Below are positions 61,280-64,000 of a DNA stretch of 64,000 nucleotides, piece after piece. Made by a program: the position numbers and the translations under genes. How positions within the stretch are numbered: position 1 is the stretch's first letter; every line of letters starts with the position of its first letter. Below the pieces are notes generated by a model. That model was not told the DNA's origin. It did no database searches and saw only the letters and a program-made list of their open reading frames with translations. Origin of the DNA: an uncultured Negativicutes bacterium (lineage in GTDB: Bacteria > Bacillota > Negativicutes > Veillonellales > Megasphaeraceae). The stretch covers positions 66,656-130,655 of the forward strand of contig CAADUJ010000020.1 of NCBI GenBank assembly GCA_900752195.1, given 5' to 3'.

Positions 61280-62533
61280 ATGAATAAGAAGACCGTCCCT
61301 TTTACAAAAGAACAAATTATGAAAATAATGGAAACTTATCCAACGCCTTTCCACATTTATGACGAAAAGGCGATTATCGATAATGTACGCAAACTCATCA
61401 AAGCCTTTGATTGGGCATATGATTTTAAAGAATATTTTGCTGTAAAAGCAACGCCGAATCCGTATATCATGAAGCTCTTAAAGGAGGAAGGCGTCGGTGC
61501 AGATTGCAGCTCTTTGCCGGAACTGGAACTGTGTGACAAAGTAGGTATTACAGGTCATGACATCGTATTTTCTTCTAACGATACGCCGTATGAAGAATTT
61601 AAGCGAGCCATGGAACTGGGAGCCCTCATCAACCTCGATGACATTTCCATGATTGACTATATGTGTGAACGAGGCCCGTTGCCTGATTGGATTTGTGTCC
61701 GCTATAACCCTGGCCCCCTTCTTCCAGGGGGCAATGCCATCATCGGTGTGCCGACAGAAGCAAAATATGGCATGACCCGGGAACAGGTCATCGATTCCTT
61801 CCGTATCCTCAAAGATAAAGGCGTCAAACACTTCGGCCTCCATACGATGGTCGTTTCGAATGAACTTAATGCCAGCGGACTCATTAACACAGCGAAGATG
61901 ATGTTTGAATTGGCTGTAGAAATCAAGAGTCTCCTTGACATTTCTGTGGAATTCATCGATTTCGGCGGCGGTATCGGTCTACCCTATCGTCCGGAAGAAT
62001 CTTTCGTCGATTATGACGAATTGAGCCAGGGTATCAAAGGCTATTTTGAAGAACTCATGGATCCTAATGGAATGCACACGTGCCGTATTTCCTTTGAATG
62101 TGGTCGTGCTATTACGGGGCCTTATGGGTATCTCGTCGCGACGGCCATCCATCACAAGCACATCTGGAAGGAATATATCGGTACCGATGCGTCCATGGCA
62201 AATCTCATGCGTCCAGGCATGTATGGTTCATATCACCATTTGACCGTCCTTGGTAAAGAAGATGCCCCCAAGGATCATGTGTACGATGTAACGGGATCCC
62301 TGTGTGAAAATTGTGATAAATTCGCCGTAGATCGCAGTCTGCCGGAAATCGTCGATGGCGATATCCTCGTCATCCATGACACCGGTGCGCATGGTCATTC
62401 GATGGGATTTAACTACAATGGCAAACTCCGTTCTGCCGAATTACTGCTCCATGAAGATGGCAGCGTGACCCAGATTCGTCGTGCTGAAACGATAGCGGAT
62501 CTCTTTGCCACATTAGATTTTTCGAATTTATAA
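61280..62533 (+). CDS. lysA: diaminopimelate decarboxylase
   Basis: 417 residues, group IV PLP decarboxylase making lysine from meso-diaminopimelate. PLP lysine is K56 in YFAVKATPNP; FIDFGGGIGLPY supplies the phosphate loop; the ends VTGSLCENCDKF and IHDTGAHGHSMGFNYNG hold catalytic Cys and Tyr. The usual HxxxGS motif reads H188-TMVVS, a variant. Divergent from a LysR regulator. A close amino acid decarboxylase function other than DAP is possible. Confidence 0.88.
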   Translation: MNKKTVPFTKEQIMKIMETYPTPFHIYDEKAIIDNVRKLIKAFDWAYDFKEYFAVKATPNPYIMKLLKEEGVGADCSSLPELELCDKVGITGHDIVFSSNDTPYEEFKRAMELGALINLDDISMIDYMCERGPLPDWICVRYNPGPLLPGGNAIIGVPTEAKYGMTREQVIDSFRILKDKGVKHFGLHTMVVSNELNASGLINTAKMMFELAVEIKSLLDISVEFIDFGGGIGLPYRPEESFVDYDELSQGIKGYFEELMDPNGMHTCRISFECGRAITGPYGYLVATAIHHKHIWKEYIGTDASMANLMRPGMYGSYHHLTVLGKEDAPKDHVYDVTGSLCENCDKFAVDRSLPEIVDGDILVIHDTGAHGHSMGFNYNGKLRSAELLLHEDGSVTQIRRAETIADLFATLDFSNL

Positions 62534-62546
62534 TAATTCCTAGTAC

Positions 62547-62575
62547 ATCCCGGTCCTGTTGGACCGGGATTTTTG
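62547..62575 (+). terminator. intrinsic terminator after lysA
   Basis: Perfect 10-bp stem ATCCCGGTCC / GGACCGGGAT, loop TGTT, T tract. Confidence 0.92.
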
Positions 62576-62651
62576 CATTTATATTCTGTACAAGTATGTT
62601 ATAATGAAATCGAAAAAGTATGTACACAGTATGCACGAGAAGGAGTTCACT

Positions 62652-63170
62652 ATGATAAAAGACTTTGATTTGGTAGTAGATATTCAAATCTGCATGATGA
62701 TCGTTATTTTCGTCTTATCCATACGGTACGCCTTAGCTGAGGAGCGGACACTGACTTCGTATAGCATCATGCCGGCCTTGTATTCTGTGTGGAGTGGCAT
62801 TCTATTATATTACTTTTCCCATTTTTTCTTTCTGGCATCACTCTGGTTTCTGCTAGGAGTTTTCCTTACCGTTGGCATGGTTGTGTTTTTCCGGCGCTCG
62901 ATCTTATATCGCTTCTGTCAGCGCAACAGAAAACTGGAATATTATCCGCGGACATCCTTCTTGCTTTTCAATCTCCTTCTTGCTACCATTATCTGCTGGG
63001 GCATTCAAGGAGCGGCATTTCTGTATCCGTACATCGTGGATTTGTGGGTCTGCAATGAAGCGTTTGGCATCATATCGGGACTTATGAATGGACTCCTTTG
63101 GGGGACGATGGGTATATGCTACTTGTTCTCACCGCGCCAGATCTATAAAAAGTCTTCTGTATTGTCGTGA
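62652..63170 (+). CDS. unknown four-span membrane protein
   Basis: 172 residues with about four hydrophobic helices (near 8-28, 45-65, 68-90 and 120-160) and no recognised motif. ATG at 62652 follows GAAGGAG; a longer frame contains no ribosome site. An extended -10 (TGTTATAAT, about 62597-62605) may be its promoter. It stands 21 bases before niaR, so a link to nicotinate uptake or NAD supply can be imagined, but nothing in the sequence shows it. Confidence 0.6.
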   Translation: MIKDFDLVVDIQICMMIVIFVLSIRYALAEERTLTSYSIMPALYSVWSGILLYYFSHFFFLASLWFLLGVFLTVGMVVFFRRSILYRFCQRNRKLEYYPRTSFLLFNLLLATIICWGIQGAAFLYPYIVDLWVCNEAFGIISGLMNGLLWGTMGICYLFSPRQIYKKSSVLS

Positions 63171-63191
63171 TATATAGAAAGAGGAACGAAT

Positions 63192-63707
63192 ATGGATAAT
63201 GAAGCACGAAAAAATCAAATTGTAGATGTTCTACGTAATAGCACGGCGCCCATTACCGGCACGGAATTGGCTCGGCGTTGCCATGTAAGCCGCCAGATCA
63301 TCGTTGGCGATGTGGCGCTGATGCGGGCTAAGGGTATCGATATTATATCGACGCCGCGGGGCTATCAGTTGGGAAAAAACACGTATTCCGGCGTGACGAG
63401 GACCTTCGTCGTGCGCCATAGTGCCAGCCAAATGGAAGATGAACTCAATGCCATTGTCGATAACGGCGGCATTGTGCATAACGTCATCGTAGAACATGAG
63501 GTATATGGCTACCTGGAAGGGGCCCTACATCTTCGGTCGCGGCGTGATGTGGCACAATATGTCAAACGTATGAAGGACGCCCATGCTGAACTTTTATCTG
63601 AAATTAGTGGCGGCATCCATTCTCATGTCGTAGAAGCTCGAACAGAAGAAGACCTGGATGCAATCGGTGAGGCCTTGAAAAAGATGTGTATCTTATGCGA
63701 TGAGTAA
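63192..63707 (+). CDS. niaR: nicotinate-responsive repressor NiaR
   Basis: 171 residues. N-terminal helix-turn-helix (TGTELARRCHVSRQIIVGDVALMRAKG, about 20-55) and C-terminal 3H domain with conserved His residues in VIVEHEVYGYLEG and GGIHSHVVEA, which bind metal and nicotinic acid. NiaR represses NAD synthesis and nicotinate uptake genes. No such gene is in the window. Confidence 0.9.
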   Translation: MDNEARKNQIVDVLRNSTAPITGTELARRCHVSRQIIVGDVALMRAKGIDIISTPRGYQLGKNTYSGVTRTFVVRHSASQMEDELNAIVDNGGIVHNVIVEHEVYGYLEGALHLRSRRDVAQYVKRMKDAHAELLSEISGGIHSHVVEARTEEDLDAIGEALKKMCILCDE

Positions 63708-63730
63708 ACATAGAGAGAAAAATTTCACAA

Positions 63731-63759
63731 AAAGCTGTCAAAACTATTGACAGCTTTTT
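63731..63759 (+). terminator. intrinsic terminator after niaR
   Basis: 11-bp stem AAAGCTGTCAA / TTGACAGCTTT, loop of five, then T. Confidence 0.88.
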
Positions 63760-63845
63760 ACTTTGGTGATACAATTTCTGATGTCGCATGAGACCGGACG
63801 TTACAAAGTTCAAATAAAAGATTTTAAAAATTTTTAATTTGGAAG

Positions 63846-63873
63846 TTGACAAGATTGGTTGATGTGATATAAT
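63846..63873 (+). promoter_or_regulatory. consensus promoter, probably of an rRNA operon
   Basis: TTGACA, 16-base spacer, TATAAT. No coding sequence follows within the window; the segment after it looks like a pre-16S leader. Confidence 0.85.
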
Positions 63874-63879
63874 AAACGA

Positions 63880-64000
63880 GCTGTTGGAAATAACACCAAC
63901 AAGCAGATGACCTTTGAAAACTGAACAATGCAGCATACGAATGAATGCCAGTAGTGCGAGGTCTTATTCATAAGACCCGTCAAGAAGCTGAGACAACAGC
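63880..64000 (+). other. probable pre-16S rRNA leader, cut by window end
   Basis: Contains GACCTTTGAAAACTGAACAA, a string common in Firmicutes rRNA operon leaders and tails, and the hairpin GGTCTTATTCATAAGACC (63959-63976). The 16S gene itself is not reached. Confidence 0.65.

Noticed and set aside
1..64000. CRISPR arrays, insertion sequences, integrases or prophage genes.
   Set aside because: No spaced direct repeats and no transposase, integrase or phage structural protein among the frames read.

Overview
The window looks like chromosome of a diderm firmicute of the class Negativicutes, most likely a Veillonellaceae member close to Megasphaera. It joins Firmicutes-type features (T-box leader, preQ1-I riboswitch, Prp protease with an N-terminally extended L27, RNase M5, NiaR, an infC-rpmI-rplT operon with an AUU start) to a complete set of outer-membrane genes (Mla transporter, TolC, TamB, BamA, Skp-like chaperones, LpxD, a lipid A type acyltransferase). 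The species call is inference from gene content only. I see no insertion sequence, prophage, integrase or CRISPR array.

Layout. 1-4550: 3' part of murA, an MreB-like gene, a secreted lipoyl-domain protein and an S55 (SpoIVB-like) protein. 4550-22530: a large envelope block, mlaEFD-tolC-tamB, a sigma factor, an anchored protein of unknown function, bamA, an unknown exported beta-rich protein, three Skp/OmpH-like genes, lpxD and an acyltransferase; two sigma70-type promoters and a 16-bp palindrome precede mlaE. 22730-27740: leucine operon leuACDB behind a leucine T-box. 28070-38430: miaB-mutS-mutL-methyltransferase-miaA-methionine gamma-lyase-like-rnmV-rsmA. 38480-39610: rplU-prp-rpmA. 39640-46810: ECF S component, D-2-hydroxyacid dehydrogenase behind a Fur-box-like repeat, a broken YibE/F gene, a CarB paralogue whose second metal site is changed, and a beta-lactamase-fold hydrolase. 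46820-47670 (minus strand): tRNA-Val and yigZ. 47970-51260: NUDIX hydrolase plus a PLD-helicase of the DUF3427 type. 51450-56520: iron alcohol dehydrogenase, amino acid permease with a terminator-bearing leader, an unidentified highly structured segment, a Tim44-like exported protein and an L-2-hydroxyisocaproate dehydrogenase-like enzyme. 56640-58790: a dead esterase-like gene, then queD-queE-folE under a preQ1-I riboswitch. 58920-60260: infC-rpmI-rplT. 60260-62580: divergent LysR regulator and lysA. 62650-63760: a membrane protein and niaR. 63846-64000: promoter and leader that look like the start of an rRNA operon lying beyond the window.

How it works together. The envelope block groups phospholipid transport, outer-membrane protein insertion, periplasmic chaperones and lipid A synthesis. 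MlaD carries a C-terminal barrel-like region, so the MlaEFD pump may reach the outer membrane by itself. Biosynthetic operons are each controlled by leader RNA (Leu T-box, preQ1, infC leader) or a local regulator (LysR for lysA). The items most worth following are the structured segment at 54292-54645, the CarB paralogue, the NUDIX/PLD-helicase pair, the palindrome at the mla promoter and the permease leader.
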